DNA of 21,758 nt from Welwitschia mirabilis (taxonomy: Eukaryota > Gnetophyta > Gnetopsida > Welwitschiales): positions 41,695,726-41,717,483 of the forward strand of contig JBOZIK010000001.1 in the NCBI GenBank assembly GCA_051453625.1, in the 5' to 3' direction. Below, in pieces: positions 1 through 10,438 of this stretch. A program made the translations under genes and the position numbers. The notes beneath the pieces are model-generated. The model had not been told where the DNA came from. It made no database searches and worked only from the letters and a program-made list of their open reading frames with translations. Each line of letters opens with the position of its first letter. The stretch's first letter is position 1.

Positions 1-199
1 CAAAATAACCTAGAAATAAATTATAGGTAAATATATAATATTAATATGATTTGTTTTTCTTAGAATATAGAAATTATAATAATGGAATGAGTAGAATTTG
101 GTCCTAGGTTCCATTGTATCTATCATGTAAAAATATTAAAGAAAAAAGGAAGTGAAAAAAATGATGCTTAATTAGAGTAAGAGAAAAGAGGATGTCACA
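1..199 (+). repeat. 3' end of the 5' LTR (gypsy)
   Basis: This stretch is repeated with small differences at 7212-7409, including a shared central TAGAATTTGGTCC and the terminal TGTCACA. At the first copy the sequence then runs into a PBS and gag; at the second it runs into unrelated copia sequence. This is the pattern of 5' and 3' LTRs of one element. The rest of the LTR lies to the left of the window. Confidence 0.85.
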
Positions 200-202
200 A
201 AT

Positions 203-214
203 TAATATTACAGC
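203..214 (+). other. Decayed primer-binding site (initiator tRNA-Met type)
   Basis: TAATATTACAGC lies three bases after the LTR end and aligns with the plant retrotransposon PBS TGGTATCAGAGC at 8 of 12 positions. Three of the four differences are G-to-A or C-to-T. The position is the stronger argument; the match alone would be weak. Confidence 0.6.
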
Positions 215-1160
215 CCTAAGTTAACTTAAATAATACTTATGTAAAGTAGTTATAAATTTATAAGAATATAAATCAAATTACATTTTTAACAACCTTTCTC
301 CTTAATAATCATAAAGTTACTATTAACCATAACAACCTTAATTCCTAGTAGCTATAAAATTGATTATTCCTATGATAATCTTAAACCATGAGTAAAATCA
401 TTTATATCCTTGATAATACTATATTCTAAGATAGCTTTAACTCTTAGAGAAGCATGAATTTAATCATATCTTTTAGTAGTCATAAATTTTATTATACATA
501 AAATTTTCCTACTCTTTAAATAGACACCAAATTATATTTATGTTAATTCCAATAATTATACAGATTACACTAATCATAATCTTAGCACCCTTATAATCCT
601 AGAAGTTGATTATATTTGTGATACCTCAAAGTATTCATAATATTAACTATAATTGCAACCCCTATATGATCATATTATGCTAATCATATTTATGATAATT
701 CTAAATCCCTAAATAAACTAAAAAGAATGACGAATTCAAGTTATTAAAGACTCTATTACCTCATAGCTATAGATGATAATAAGTTAGAAGAATTCCAATT
801 CTCCTAATAATTTAAAACAATGACCTTATATGATACCTTTAGAAGCTTAATCTTTTGNNNNNNNNNNTAAATAGATACCCTTGGAAATAATTAAATCTCT
901 AACCAAGTTATTCATCCTAAATTACATGGTCACATAAATTTAAAGTGAAAATTCATATTCATAACTTATAAACTTTATCTATTAAAAATAAAGTAAAGGG
1001 GTAAACTTGACTAAGTACTTTAAGATATAAATAAGGACACATCACATCATAATGATAACTATGTCCTTCCTAAGATTATAAAAATTTTTCTAATTTTAAA
1101 CTGTAATAATATGTATCTTATTTCTAAATATAATCTCATGAAAATTTTTACTTCTTTCAG
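215..1160 (+). other. Untranslated leader of the gypsy element, no gene seen
   Basis: This is very A+T-rich sequence between the PBS and the gag start. Short pieces such as TAATCATA, TGATAATTCT and TAAATAGA(T/C)ACC recur loosely between about 300 and 900, which may be an ancient tandem repeat that can no longer be resolved. A 10-N gap sits at 858-867. No reading frame of note was found on either strand. Confidence 0.5.
858..867. other. 10-N gap
   Basis: Ten N within the leader of the gypsy element. Confidence 0.95.
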
Positions 1161-2090
1161 ATGCCTCATTGTTATTTAAATATTGGGGTTAGTTTAGTTG
1201 CACCAAGTAATTAACATCAAGAGAATTCATAAGAGAGTCAACAAGTGAATGGTGAAAATCAACCCCCATTCAACCCCCATTCAACCTTAATCTAAAAGAA
1301 TTCCTATTACAAATAGTAAATAAAGGTCAAAACCCATAAGTAAATAATGGTATTAATCAACCTAAGGAAGTGGGTATGAAGAAATTAATTCAAATGTTTA
1401 CTATGATAAATCTACCAAAGTTTTTGAAAGGTTCAAAACATTTTAAATCAGAATCATGTCTAAGTGATGTTTAAAAATTTATAGGTACCTTAGCATGTGA
1501 TGAATACAAAAAGGCTTCCTTAGCTATTTATATATTACAAAGAGTAGCTAATGTATAGTAAAAAATAGAAATGGCCAAGTTAGAAGATCTAAAACTTTTT
1601 TGGAGGCAATTTGAGCACATCTTTAAGGAGTGGTATATCACCAAGTTCTTTATTTACTAAAAGATTTACAGAATTCTACAATCTAAGACAAACTCATAAT
1701 TTGACCATAGCATCTCATAATTGCAAATTTGTAGAATTATTAATATATGTATCACATATGCATCTAGATGAAGACACTCAAGCAAATTTCTTTATTAGTT
1801 GTATTCTCCTTTCTATTGCTATTAAAATATTCATGTTTTAACCTAAGAGTCTAGTAGAGATTATAAAAAGGCAAAAATATCAAAACAAAACTAATAAAGA
1901 CAATACAAAATTAAGAAAAAAATTCCTCCATAAGGGCATATGCTTAAGGGAAATCGATTATAAATGTTTTATCAAAATAAGAATTGGCACTTCAACAAAA
2001 ATAATGTCAGTAGTAGTAATATCAAAAATAGGAATTTTAATTAACCAAAGTAAACTCCATTCAAAAGAAACTGCAATATTTCTAGTTAAA
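1161..2090 (+). pseudogene. gag: Ty3/gypsy gag remnant (capsid domain)
   Basis: Gag forms the particle that packages the element's RNA. The ATG at 1161 follows a pyrimidine-rich CTTCTTTCAG, and the first codons read MPHCYLNIGVSLVAPSN before a stop. A conserved piece reads LPKFLKGSKHF (about 1412-1444). The best-preserved part, 1630-1840, has KRFTEFYNLRQ, CKFVELLIYVSHM and DEDTQANFFIS, which follows the retrotransposon gag domain pattern (EFxxLxQ, then tVaxYxxxFxeL, then a GL-type helix). After it comes a linker rich in Asn and Ser, as in many plant gypsy gags, cut by a 10-N gap at 2091. Several frameshifts and in-frame stops disable it; many stops could come from CAA or CAG. A zinc knuckle is not clearly visible. 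Confidence 0.85.
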
Positions 2091-2100
2091 NNNNNNNNNN
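2091..2100. other. 10-N gap
   Basis: Ten N at the junction between the gag remnant and the sequence leading to the integrase end, close to where the large internal deletion must lie. Confidence 0.95.
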
Positions 2101-2242
2101 CCATTACATAATAAAAGCCTTCTCAAATAACAACCAAAAAAACCTTAAGGATTAAAAAGTATCCTTTAATCAATAGGACGTCTTCGAGCAGTAGTACATA
2201 AGCAAGGGGTGTAATTTTAAAGTGCTTTCATAAAAGGTGGAA

Positions 2243-2420
2243 TTAGATTATTCAACTAGAAAGAAGCCAAAAGAAGTGCTAGGATATCAATTTACAAAAC
2301 AAAGAGATCCATCAAGTGAAGACAAAGTACAGTGATCATAATCTTGATGAACCTACTTGGGAGCTAGAGAAAATAATGAAAAATTAATATCCAAATCATT
2401 TTAAATCTCTTAATATGTAG
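2243..2420 (+). pseudogene. pol: C-terminal end of gypsy pol (integrase tail)
   Basis: In one frame from 2316 the sequence reads VKTKYSDHNLDEPTWELEKI, then MKN, a stop, and YPNHFKSLNM to a TAG at 2418. The order of basic strand, WxxH-like step, xxATWE-like core and yPxxF is the usual end of plant gypsy integrases just before the 3' LTR. The upstream piece 2243-2314 (EVLGYQFTKQRDPS) belongs to the same protein but is one base out of frame. The segment joins almost directly to gag, so several kilobases of pol are deleted. The polypurine tract lies about 50 bp downstream, where it should be. Confidence 0.8.
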
Positions 2421-2473
2421 TTAGATGTTCTCAAGCTTTTTATTTATCTTGATTTCTAGTAGTGAATTAGTCT

Positions 2474-2486
2474 AAGTGGGGAAGAA
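2474..2486 (+). other. Polypurine tract (plus-strand primer)
   Basis: AAGTGGGGAAGAA abuts TGTCATATCCC, the LTR start. A GTGGGG(G)AGAA tract directly before a TGTCA... LTR is the standard arrangement in plant gypsy elements. Reverse transcription would start the second DNA strand here. Confidence 0.8.
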
Positions 2487-4248
2487 TGTCATATCCCATA
2501 TTTTTTAAACCTTATTTACTTGAATGTTAAGTACATTAAACTTTTAGTAAAATAATTAATTATCCTTATTTAAATTTCTTATCAAAATTAGATGTCATTT
2601 TAAATTAACATTAGTTTGTAACTTTTATAATTTATCATGAAAATTTAAAAAAAAAAATGTTAGAAGGTTTTTATAAGGAAATCTATCCAAACATTTAAAG
2701 TTAGATAATCCCATTATATGATAAAATAAAATCACATGATAAAACTAAAAAATTAAAAATTTCAAGTGGAAATAATAATATATTTTGCATCTTATTTATT
2801 CATCTAGATTCTTGGTAAATATAATAGTTATACTATATTATGAATAAATATTTTCTTGCTTATATTATGTGATTGATAGATTTTACGCATTTAGAAATAA
2901 ATAAGTATTTTAACAACTATATGCACTCTTACCTAGAACCAAGAATGCTAAATGAGTAGATTTACTCTATCATTACTTTTATGTTTTTGAGATGTCTAAG
3001 GGCACTTGGTTTATAGAATACTCATTGTTTTATTCATTGGAATTGAAGAGTTTATCTCATTATGACACATTACAATTTTGAAATTTGTGCATTTATTCTT
3101 TGATGCATGTTGTAGATGAATTAAACTTACTTATGATCTTCTGAAGGATTAAGAAAAGCTAACATGAGGAAATGATGCATGTAATTAACCTTGTTAATTA
3201 AAGCATGATGATTACTCACCTTATTTAGGCACATGAGTCATAAATATAATCTCATTTGTACTCAAATGTTACTAATTATTTATCCCACTTATCAATGCTA
3301 AATCATGTGATCTTGAGCTATGTGCCTTTGTTTATCCATACATAGAGATCTTTTCCTCTCTTTTAAGAGCAAGTACTTTCTTTTTTTCATACAAGTGCAT
3401 TTCTTATTTTCTTTATCTCTCTTTCTTTCATTCTCTTTCTTATGGATCTTGGAGCTTGGAAGCTTGAAGCTAAGGAACTTTTGATCTTGAATCTTCATCT
3501 ATCTTTAACTATCAAGGTATTATTAATCTTCCTAGGTAAGCTCTTTACTCTTATTATCCATATAATCTCTTTTATCTATTGGAATGATGTGATATTACAG
3601 TAGGGAATTATTTATGGCTTTTATACAATTATGTTGTAAAATATTATTATAGTGAGATGTGAGGGGTCTTTTGTATTTGGTGATAGAGGATTACTAATGG
3701 ATGCTTATGGCCAAGCGGCCAAGGGGTTCACTATATTTAAAAATAAAAATTAGTATTCATGTTTATTTAATATTATATTTTGTTTTATTTATTATGCATT
3801 AGAACAGGAAAAAAGTCTGATCCTAAAAATTCTCTTTAGATTAGCACTCTTTCATGAAAATCCAAGGTTCATAATAAATGGTTTTTTTTAATTGATTTGA
3901 TTTTTATTTCTATGATGATTTGAATCAATAGCTTAGTTAAGATATTATATATGTAATTAGTTAGTATATCCATTATTTTACTGATCTAAGTTATTGCTTA
4001 AGTAGTTGTAGAAACTTTATCATACTTCTGTTATGGCAAAAATTAAATTTTTAAAATAGAGGCATAGGATAGAAACACCATTAATTAGTAGGTATAAATT
4101 AGTAAAAACTTTTTAGGATTATGTTATAAGTGTGAAAATATAAAAACAGTAATTTTTTTGAACGGTAATTATTTTTAAAAAATTTACTTGTTAAAATACA
4201 TTAGAAAATAAATGCAGAAAATAGTAAGCAAGTAATTTACATTTCTAT

Positions 4249-5513
4249 ACCAATGTGTTAAAATATCTCAAACATGAACATCCTAATTTGTAAGAAATTA
4301 AATAAGAATTCTAAAACATCTCGAATCATTTAGATACTTAAAGTATTTTAAAAGTTATGGCCATTTTAGTGAAGTGTAGTAGGACTTTAATTCTAGAAAA
4401 TTTGGTAGTACTTAACCTTAAATAATAACCTTAAAAATAATATTTTTAGAATTCCAAGATAGTTTAAGTTAGATTTTAAGAATGTGTCTAGTTTTTAAAA
4501 AATTACTATAATTTATGTTTTACTTCATAATTAATTAATTATTCATTTTTAACTATGATGTCTCCTTAGAGTCCAAAAAATGTTATAATTAATATTTCAA
4601 ATTATAGAAGACTTATTACACAAAATTTCATATGAAAATTAAGTATATAAAATTTGTTTATATTGGTAAAGTTATGTAAAATTATCTATAAGTGGTATTT
4701 ATTTGTAGAAATACCTCTTTCACCATTTTTCTTAGCTCACTTTGAATATATATACATGTAACAATTTTCACCTTAGTAGCTTAAGTAACATAAGTAGTCT
4801 CTAGTTATCATTTTTTTATTGACTTATAATATAGTCATATGAATATTAGATAAAGATTTAGATCTTAAAAATTATTCTTGAGCTATACTTTTTGTTGTTT
4901 ACATTCTTTGCACCAATTCATCGAGATTGTCATATGAGTATAGTAGAATGTTTCTAAGATTGATAAAGCTTTAGGTATGTTTTAGTTTCTCTAAGTATAT
5001 TTTTAAGATGTTATTTAATACATTTTAAATATTTTTTATTATTATTGTAAGAAAAAGAAAAGAATATTTCCTTATTTAGATATAAAAGAAAATAATATTT
5101 CATTTATTTAGATTTTTATTATTATAATCCTGAATATAGAAATGTTTTTGTATGCTTGCTTTCTTTTTATTGTTATTTCTATAAAATGAACCAAATGATG
5201 ATTAGAATTATTATAACTAGGTAAATAATCTGTTAAATATCCATATTAGTTAGAATTGTTTGTATGCATTTATGTGGTGTATTCATCGAATAGGACTAAG
5301 TCAAGGTAATTCTGATAATGTTCATCTTCACACTTGGATTTCATTATGAAGGTAGGTTGCATTGCCTTTTTTTATAATATAGTTTGGAAGTGGATTTAAT
5401 AATTTCTATCCTACCCTTCCCATGTATGAACTTACTTTGACTTGGTATCTCAAGCCCTTGACATCGATGGATCATTTTGCACCATCTGGAAATGCTTCAA
5501 GGAAACATGGGTC
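4249..5513 (+). repeat. Internal LTR repeat, copy 1
   Basis: It matches 5614-6868 in the same orientation and order, at about 75-80% by eye. Shared landmarks include GTGAAGTGTAGTAGGACT, a central TTTTAGAATTCCAAG, GTATTTATTTGTAGAAAT and CACTTGGATTTCAT. The copy stops exactly at the gap (GGGTC|N), the same point where copy 2 continues into the remaining LTR. Confidence 0.85.
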
Positions 5514-5613
5514 NNNNNNNNNNNNNNNNNNNNNNNNNNNNNNNNNNNNNNNNNNNNNNNNNNNNNNNNNNNNNNNNNNNNNNNNNNNNNNNNNNNNNNN
5601 NNNNNNNNNNNNN
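5514..5613. other. 100-N assembly gap
   Basis: One hundred N, a size commonly used for scaffold gaps of unknown length. It lies exactly between the two internal LTR repeat copies. Confidence 0.95.
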
Positions 5614-6868
5614 ACCTATATGTTAATATATATACAAACTTGAGCATCTTAAGTTTTAGGAAATTGAATAATTTTCCAAATCATCTTGAATAATATAAAA
5701 AATCAAAGTATTTTAAAAGTTATCTTCATTTCAGTGAAGTGTAGTAGGACTATAATTTTAGAAAATTTGACAATCTTTAACTTTAAATGATAACATTAGA
5801 AATAATATTTTTAGAATTCCAAGGTAATTTAAGTTAAATTCTAAGAATCCTATTATATGTTTAGTTTTTAAAAAACTACTTAATTTATTTTTTATTTTAT
5901 AATTAATTAATGATTGATTTTTAACTATAATGTCTTCTAAGAACTCAAAAATATTATAATTAATGTTTATAATAATAGAAAAATTATTACACAAACTTTT
6001 ATAGGGAATCTGAGTACATAAAACATGTTTCTATTAGGAAATTCAAATTAAATTATTTATAAGTAGTATTTATTTGTAGAAATATCTATTTTACCCTTTT
6101 TCTTTATCTTACTTTAAATGTGCATGCATGTAAGAGTTTTTACCTTAGTAGTTTAAGTAATATAAGCAGTCTCTAGCTTATGTTTTTTTTCATTGACTTA
6201 TAATGTAGTCATGTACTGGATAAAAATATATATCTTAATAATTATATTTTAGCTATACTTTCTTTGTTAACCTTCTTTGCACTAATCCATGAAGATTGTC
6301 ATATGAGCATGGAAGAATGTTTCTAGGATTGACATAGCTCTAGGTATGTTTTAGGTTTTTTAAGTATATAATACATTTTAAATATTTTTATTATTATTGA
6401 ATGAAAAGAAAAGAATATTTCTTTCATTTATATATAATAGAAAAGAACATTTCCTTTATCTAGATTTTCATTATTATAATCTTGAATATAGAAATGTTCT
6501 TGTACGCTTGCTTTTTTTAATAGTTGTTTCTATAAAATGAATAAAATGATAATTAGAATTATTATAACTACATAAATAATCTATTAAATAAATAGATTAG
6601 TTAGAATTTTTTACATGCATTTGTATGGTGTATTCATTAAACAAGATTAAATCAGGATAATTGTAGTAATGTTCATCATCGCACTTGGATTTCATCACCA
6701 AGGTGAGTTTCATTGAATTTTTTTTTTTATAATACCATTCTAGAATTGGATTTAATCGTCACTCTTTTATCCTACCAATGTATGAACTCACTTTGACTTA
6801 ATATCTTGAGCCCTTTCCGTTAATGGATCATGTTGCACCATACGAAGATGCTTCAAGGGAGTGGGGTC
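5614..6868 (+). repeat. Internal LTR repeat, copy 2
   Basis: It is homologous to 4249-5513, with many point differences and small indels. Immediately after this copy the unique LTR tail follows (6869-7409), including the part shared with 1-199. The divergence is too high for two alleles of one copy. Confidence 0.85.
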
Positions 6869-7409
6869 ATTTATAAGCATACATCCACTTCACATACTAC
6901 CTATTACTTGTATTGATAGTATATGAGATGAAGTAAAAACCTATAGAGTTAACCCTAGCTATATTTATATAGTTTAGAATCTGACATAGAACCAACTCAC
7001 ATCTAGAGGATGGCTAGATATTGAGTTTCAATTCCATTAACTGGAGTTGTAATCTTATATTATATTGGTTAGGTATTATCCTTAAAACTTATCCATGTAT
7101 GTTGGCAATAAGTTTACATCTCCATAACCATTCACAAGATATCTTTTATGTGATGAAAAACTAGGAAGAAATGGAGGACACAAACTCATGACATCACTAC
7201 TTTTTGTAAACCAAAATAATCTAGAAATTAATTATAGGTAAATACATAATAATAATATAATTTATTTTTTTAGAATATAGAAATACTAATGAAGGAATAA
7301 GTAGAATTTGGTCCCAAATTCCCTTTTGTCTATTAGATAAAACTATTAAAGAATAAATGAAGTAAACAAAAAAGTGCTTAATTAGGATAAGAAATAATAG
7401 GGTGTCACA

Positions 7410-7534
7410 CTATAAGTACATCCACATTCTCATCTTTTAATAGGCATAATTAGTTCCATTAAAGAATGAAGGTCTGATAGATGGCATCCCTTCTCAAGTT
7501 TACTCAAGGATGTTATCTCTTTTCATAAGCACTC
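7410..7534 (-). other. Truncated leader of a minus-strand copia element
   Basis: It sits downstream (minus strand) of a Met-type PBS and is cut off at 7409 by the gypsy 3' LTR. It contains CTCAAGGATGTTATCTC and CATAAGCAC, pieces that recur at about 7780-7925 inside the adjoining LTR. The rest of this element is not seen to the left. Confidence 0.45.
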
Positions 7535-7546
7535 ACTCTGATATCA
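7535..7546 (-). other. Copia primer-binding site (initiator tRNA-Met)
   Basis: The plus strand reads ACTCTGATATCA, a 10 of 12 match to GCTCTGATACCA, the complement of the PBS TGGTATCAGAGC. It is followed rightwards by AAGGATC...CAGAGGAAAGGGGTAAATGAG, which resembles the end of plant copia LTRs read backwards (the AGAGGGGGGTGAAT-type block). Confidence 0.7.
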
Positions 7547-7759
7547 CTTAAGGATCATTGAACTCAGAGGAAAGGGGTAAATGAGTTGTATTAAAAATAA
7601 ATTTAATCAAAAAAAAATTAAAATTGTATAATGAATACATTAATAGATTAACATGATTCTCCAACCTCAAAATCTTCATGCACAGAGGATAGCTTCCTCT
7701 CACACCTCTAAATATTCTTAACCTATAAAAAACCTTACATATAATAGAAATGCTCCTCT

Positions 7760-7945
7760 CAAGATAACACTTTCTTTCCCTCAAGGATATTTAAAATACA
7801 ATAGCAAAAATATGCTCATAAGCACTAACATAATTTGAGATTATTATTCCAAGGTAGTACTCCCTTTCCTCAAAGATATCCAAAATCAAAATGTGCTCAT
7901 AAGCAACTCATAAAGGCACATCCATACAAGAGTTACCTTATAATA
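7760..7945. repeat. Imperfect tandem repeat of about 80 bp in the copia LTR
   Basis: Two units share TTTC(C)CTCAA(G/A)GATAT, AAAAT and TGCTCATAAGCA(A)CT. A third, weaker version lies at 7490-7533 (CTCAAGGATGTTATCTCTTT, CATAAGCACT), on the other side of the PBS. Confidence 0.5.
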
Positions 7946-8280
7946 TGGAACCCTAGCAAGGGATCTTATGATTTAATATAAAAATTAAATTATAATAATA
8001 GTATTAAAAAATCTAACAGTCCTACAATGTAAGTTCCAATAAAAAAAGACAACAAATAAAACAATAAGCCTAAAATGATGTGTTTTTGATGAAGAGTTTG
8101 AGTTCTTTCTTATTATCATCACCCACAAGTGCTAAAGATTAGAGGATGCATATTTGTAGGAGATAATGATCAAATAATGTAGTAACTTGATATTCCCTTA
8201 GCTTGAAAGATTTATGAATAGAACTAATCACCCATGCATTTTTTGCATTGTGAAAACCTCGTTTTCTTCTCTCTTTATTC

Positions 8281-8287
8281 CTTTATA
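8281..8287 (-). promoter_or_regulatory. TATA box of the copia LTR
   Basis: The minus strand reads ATATAAAGG, followed by AATAAAGAGAGAAGAAAACG. This is a usual plant LTR promoter layout. It is inferred from sequence only. Confidence 0.45.
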
Positions 8288-8323
8288 TTTTTGATGTTGT
8301 TCTAGTTATTTTCTTAAAGAGAT

Positions 8324-8830
8324 AGATGTTTGAAGATATGTAATTACCATATAATGGATGGAAATGGTAGAGCGTTGGAAGTGCAATGGCTATTTTATTT
8401 TTTTGCAAACTTTTGGAATTGACATCTTTAAGATGGTAGATATTTCCTGTTAGGTAGACGTCTTTAACATGAGAAGCGTGTTTAGTCAAATTATCCTAAT
8501 TTTGATGAAACTTAAACTGCATTTTCTCTAATCCTTATTGATTATAAATTCAAGATGTCAAACTTGATTGCTTCTTTAAGATATGGATAATTCATCAAAA
8601 TGCATTTTATATTTAAGTCCTCTTCTAACTCAATATAGATGTCTTCAACTATGTGGATGTCTTTTAGTAGTTAAAGTGGTATAGACATCTTCAATTTAAT
8701 ACACGTATTTCATCTATCTCATGTTCTTACTTTAGCATAGACATCTTTAAGTAGTAGATGTCTTTTCCATAAATGTATTCAAATGTGAAAAGGTCTTCCG
8801 CATAGATGTCTTTAATTGTGTAGACATCTT
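8324..8830. repeat. Array of 11 decayed AGACGTCT palindromes
   Basis: One intact AGACGTCT is at 8456-8463. The others are single or double CpG-decay forms: AGATGTTT 8324, GACATCT 8421, AGATATTT 8438, AGATGTCT 8637, GGATGTCT 8655, AGACATCT 8683, AGACATCT 8739, AGATGTCT 8756, AGATGTCT 8804, AGACATCT 8823. Most are followed by T(T/C)AA or T-rich sequence on the plus strand, so a longer unit such as AGACGTCTTTAA seems likely. The array fills the U3 part of the copia LTR, upstream of its TATA box. Confidence 0.7.
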
Positions 8831-8984
8831 TTTTTAATTATGATTTGGTAGTTATGAAATCTAAGCTGAACTTTTTATGTACTATGAACTTTGAGGTCTT
8901 ACTTGGATTGATGATTTCATGATCTATTTTTCTCTAATTAATCCTTTCTACACAATAGCATAATGTATTTGATAAGTGAAATTA

Positions 8985-9280
8985 TCAAAACTATATTTTT
9001 ACCAACAATTGTAATCTAAAAATAGGAGAAAAGGTTTCTTTGAAATCAATACCTTCCATTCAAGTATAACCTTGTGTTATAAACCTTTCTCTCTTTCTTA
9101 TAACTTGAGATTTTTTATTTATCTTGTTCTTTAATATCCATTTGCTACTAATAATATTGTGATTACTTGATCTAGGAACAATCTTCCACACTTTACTCTT
9201 CTTGAACTATTTAAGTTCTTCTTACATAACATTGACCCAACATTCATCTTGTTTCACTTCCTCAAAAGATTTAGGTTCTA
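8985..9280 (-). pseudogene. pol: Copia reverse transcriptase, N-terminal fragment
   Basis: This is the fingers part of the copia RT (RVT_2 type), which copies element RNA into DNA. In order the minus strand reads EPKSFEEVKQDECW, then KSKVWKIVPRSS, SSKWILKNKIN, ERFITQGYT, and MEGIDFKETFSPIFRLQ. These match the conserved path EP...A..D..W..AM..EL..., KWV.K.K, R..A.G(Y/F).Q..G.D...TF(A/S)P. The metal-binding Asp motifs are missing because similarity ends soon after FSP. Stops within the frame include TAG and TAA where Gln would be usual. The LTR-like palindrome array follows almost at once, so the 3' half of pol was deleted. Confidence 0.85.
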
Positions 9281-10300
9281 AGGTTTAAATGAATTAAATG
9301 TTTTCACAAATTAAGCTTCTAGTTTTTACTTTATCAAATACATTACCAATTATAAACTTAATATAAAGATCTTTGGGAACAATTATTTCTTTAGAAGTTG
9401 AGATTTCTTTGTAAAGGAAGGAAGGTGAAGAAGTATAAGTTTGTCCATTTGATTTAATTCTGTCAAATATTAAATCTACTCCATCATCATCATCATTTTC
9501 ATTATTTTAAAGACTTTCATCCATCTTCGCATGAATAAATTCTTCAACTCTACTTGAATTTGGATTGAACACTTGATAGGCTCTACTAGTTTTAGAATAT
9601 TCAAGAAAAATTCCTCTTAAAGATTTAAAATAAACTTCTTTATCACATCATCATTTTTAATATATAATATTTACTACTAAATATTTTTAGAAACATTTGG
9701 CGTATTTTCTTTCCACATTTCATAAGAAGATTTGGTTGTACCAAGTCTAGAAAAAGAACGGTTGGATATATAGTAAGCAGTGTTGAGTGTTTTAGCCAAA
9801 AATCTCTTTTCTATATCCTTTTATTGAGGCATAGTTCTTGTTATTTCTTGAAGAACTCTACTCTTTATTTCAACAAGACCATTTTGTTATGGATTTCTTA
9901 TGGCAAAAAACTCAGAGATACACTTTTCTTCTTATACCATTCATTAAAAGATTTAATTTAAATTCTCATCTGTGATCACTTCTAATCCTTTTAATGTTAT
10001 GCCTAGTTTTATCTTCTAGTCTATTGTATAATATTTGAAATTTTTAAAGTTTCTTAAAAATATAATCAAAGTGAATATAGTATAAATATTAATCACAACT
10101 AAAACATATTTGTTTTCACCAAGACTTTCTATAGGGGTAGGGCCTATAAGATCAAGATGAAGTAAACCTGGAGAACATTGAGAAGATACTTGATTAATTT
10201 TAAAGAATCTCTTTTTAGATTGTTTTCTTAATTAATAATCTCTATATAAATCTTCTTCTACTTTGTCTATAGTAGTAATTTCCTTAAAAATATTGTACTT

Positions 10301-10438
10301 AGAGATATTATAGAGGTTCTTATAGTTAACATGACTAGGACATTTGTATGACAGTTTACTTTCTTTGAAAGAAAAACAAGATTGATTTTTATTATGCATT
10401 AATTACGAATAGAATAAACTTTTTTATTCCTATCACTA
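10301..10438. repeat. 138-bp direct duplicate, copy left of the gap
   Basis: It is 131 of 138 identical to 10539-10676 by my count. Both copies run from AGAGATATTA to TATCACTA, and the first ends exactly at the N gap. It encodes part of the pre-integrase region, which occurs once in any normal copia element. Confidence 0.9.

Larger units (their letters stand above)
1..7409 (+). mobile_element. Decayed, internally deleted Ty3/gypsy LTR retrotransposon
   Basis: The parts lie in the order expected of a gypsy element: 5' LTR end (1-199), Met-type PBS (203-214), leader, gag (from 1161), C-terminal end of integrase (2243-2420), polypurine tract (2474-2486) and 3' LTR (2487-7409). The two LTR ends (1-199 and 7212-7409) match at roughly 80% by eye and both finish in TGTCACA, so the insertion is old. 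Protease, reverse transcriptase, RNase H and the integrase core are missing, so the element could move only with help from another copy. The 5' LTR starts outside the window, so the target-site duplication cannot be tested. The gypsy assignment rests on the gag and integrase-end similarity and the PPT. Confidence 0.85.
2487..7409 (+). repeat. Very long 3' LTR of the gypsy element, containing an internal duplication
   Basis: It starts TGTCATATCCC after the PPT and ends TGTCACA, matching the 5' LTR end at 1-199. As assembled it is 4923 bp, much longer than the 2.3 kb internal region. It holds a 1.26 kb sequence twice (4249-5513 and 5614-6868) around a 100-N gap; counted once, the LTR would be about 3.5 kb. 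A pyrimidine-rich stretch at about 3350-3445 could mark the transcript leader, but I see no convincing TATA box. The LTR has no coding region: the small open frames inside are random. Confidence 0.75.
7549..8900 (-). repeat. Copia LTR (minus strand), right boundary approximate
   Basis: The left end is fixed by the PBS next to it. A TATA box on the minus strand (8281-8287) followed by a purine-rich AAAGAGAGAAGAAAACG start divides it into U3 (about 8290-8900) and R-U5 (7549-8280). The U3 holds the decayed AGACGTCT array. The R-U5 has an imperfect repeat of about 80 bp (CTCAAGGATATTTAAAATAC... and CTCAAAGATATCCAAAATC..., each followed by GCTCATAAGCA). The right edge lies somewhere between the last palindrome (8830) and the RT fragment at 8985. 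Confidence 0.55.

Noticed and set aside
300-850. Possible ancient tandem repeat or satellite (recurring TAATCATA and TGATAAT)
   Set aside because: No constant period could be found by eye, and A+T-rich sequence gives such words by chance.
3298-3498. 66-codon Lys-rich minus-strand open frame
   Set aside because: It is produced by a pyrimidine-rich stretch of the giant LTR read on the other strand.
3705-3735. tRNA-like A box (TGGCCAAGCGG) in the giant LTR, possible tRNA or SINE
   Set aside because: There is no cloverleaf, and GGTTC follows within a few bases instead of the 30-40 expected for a B box. It is a GC-rich spot in the LTR.
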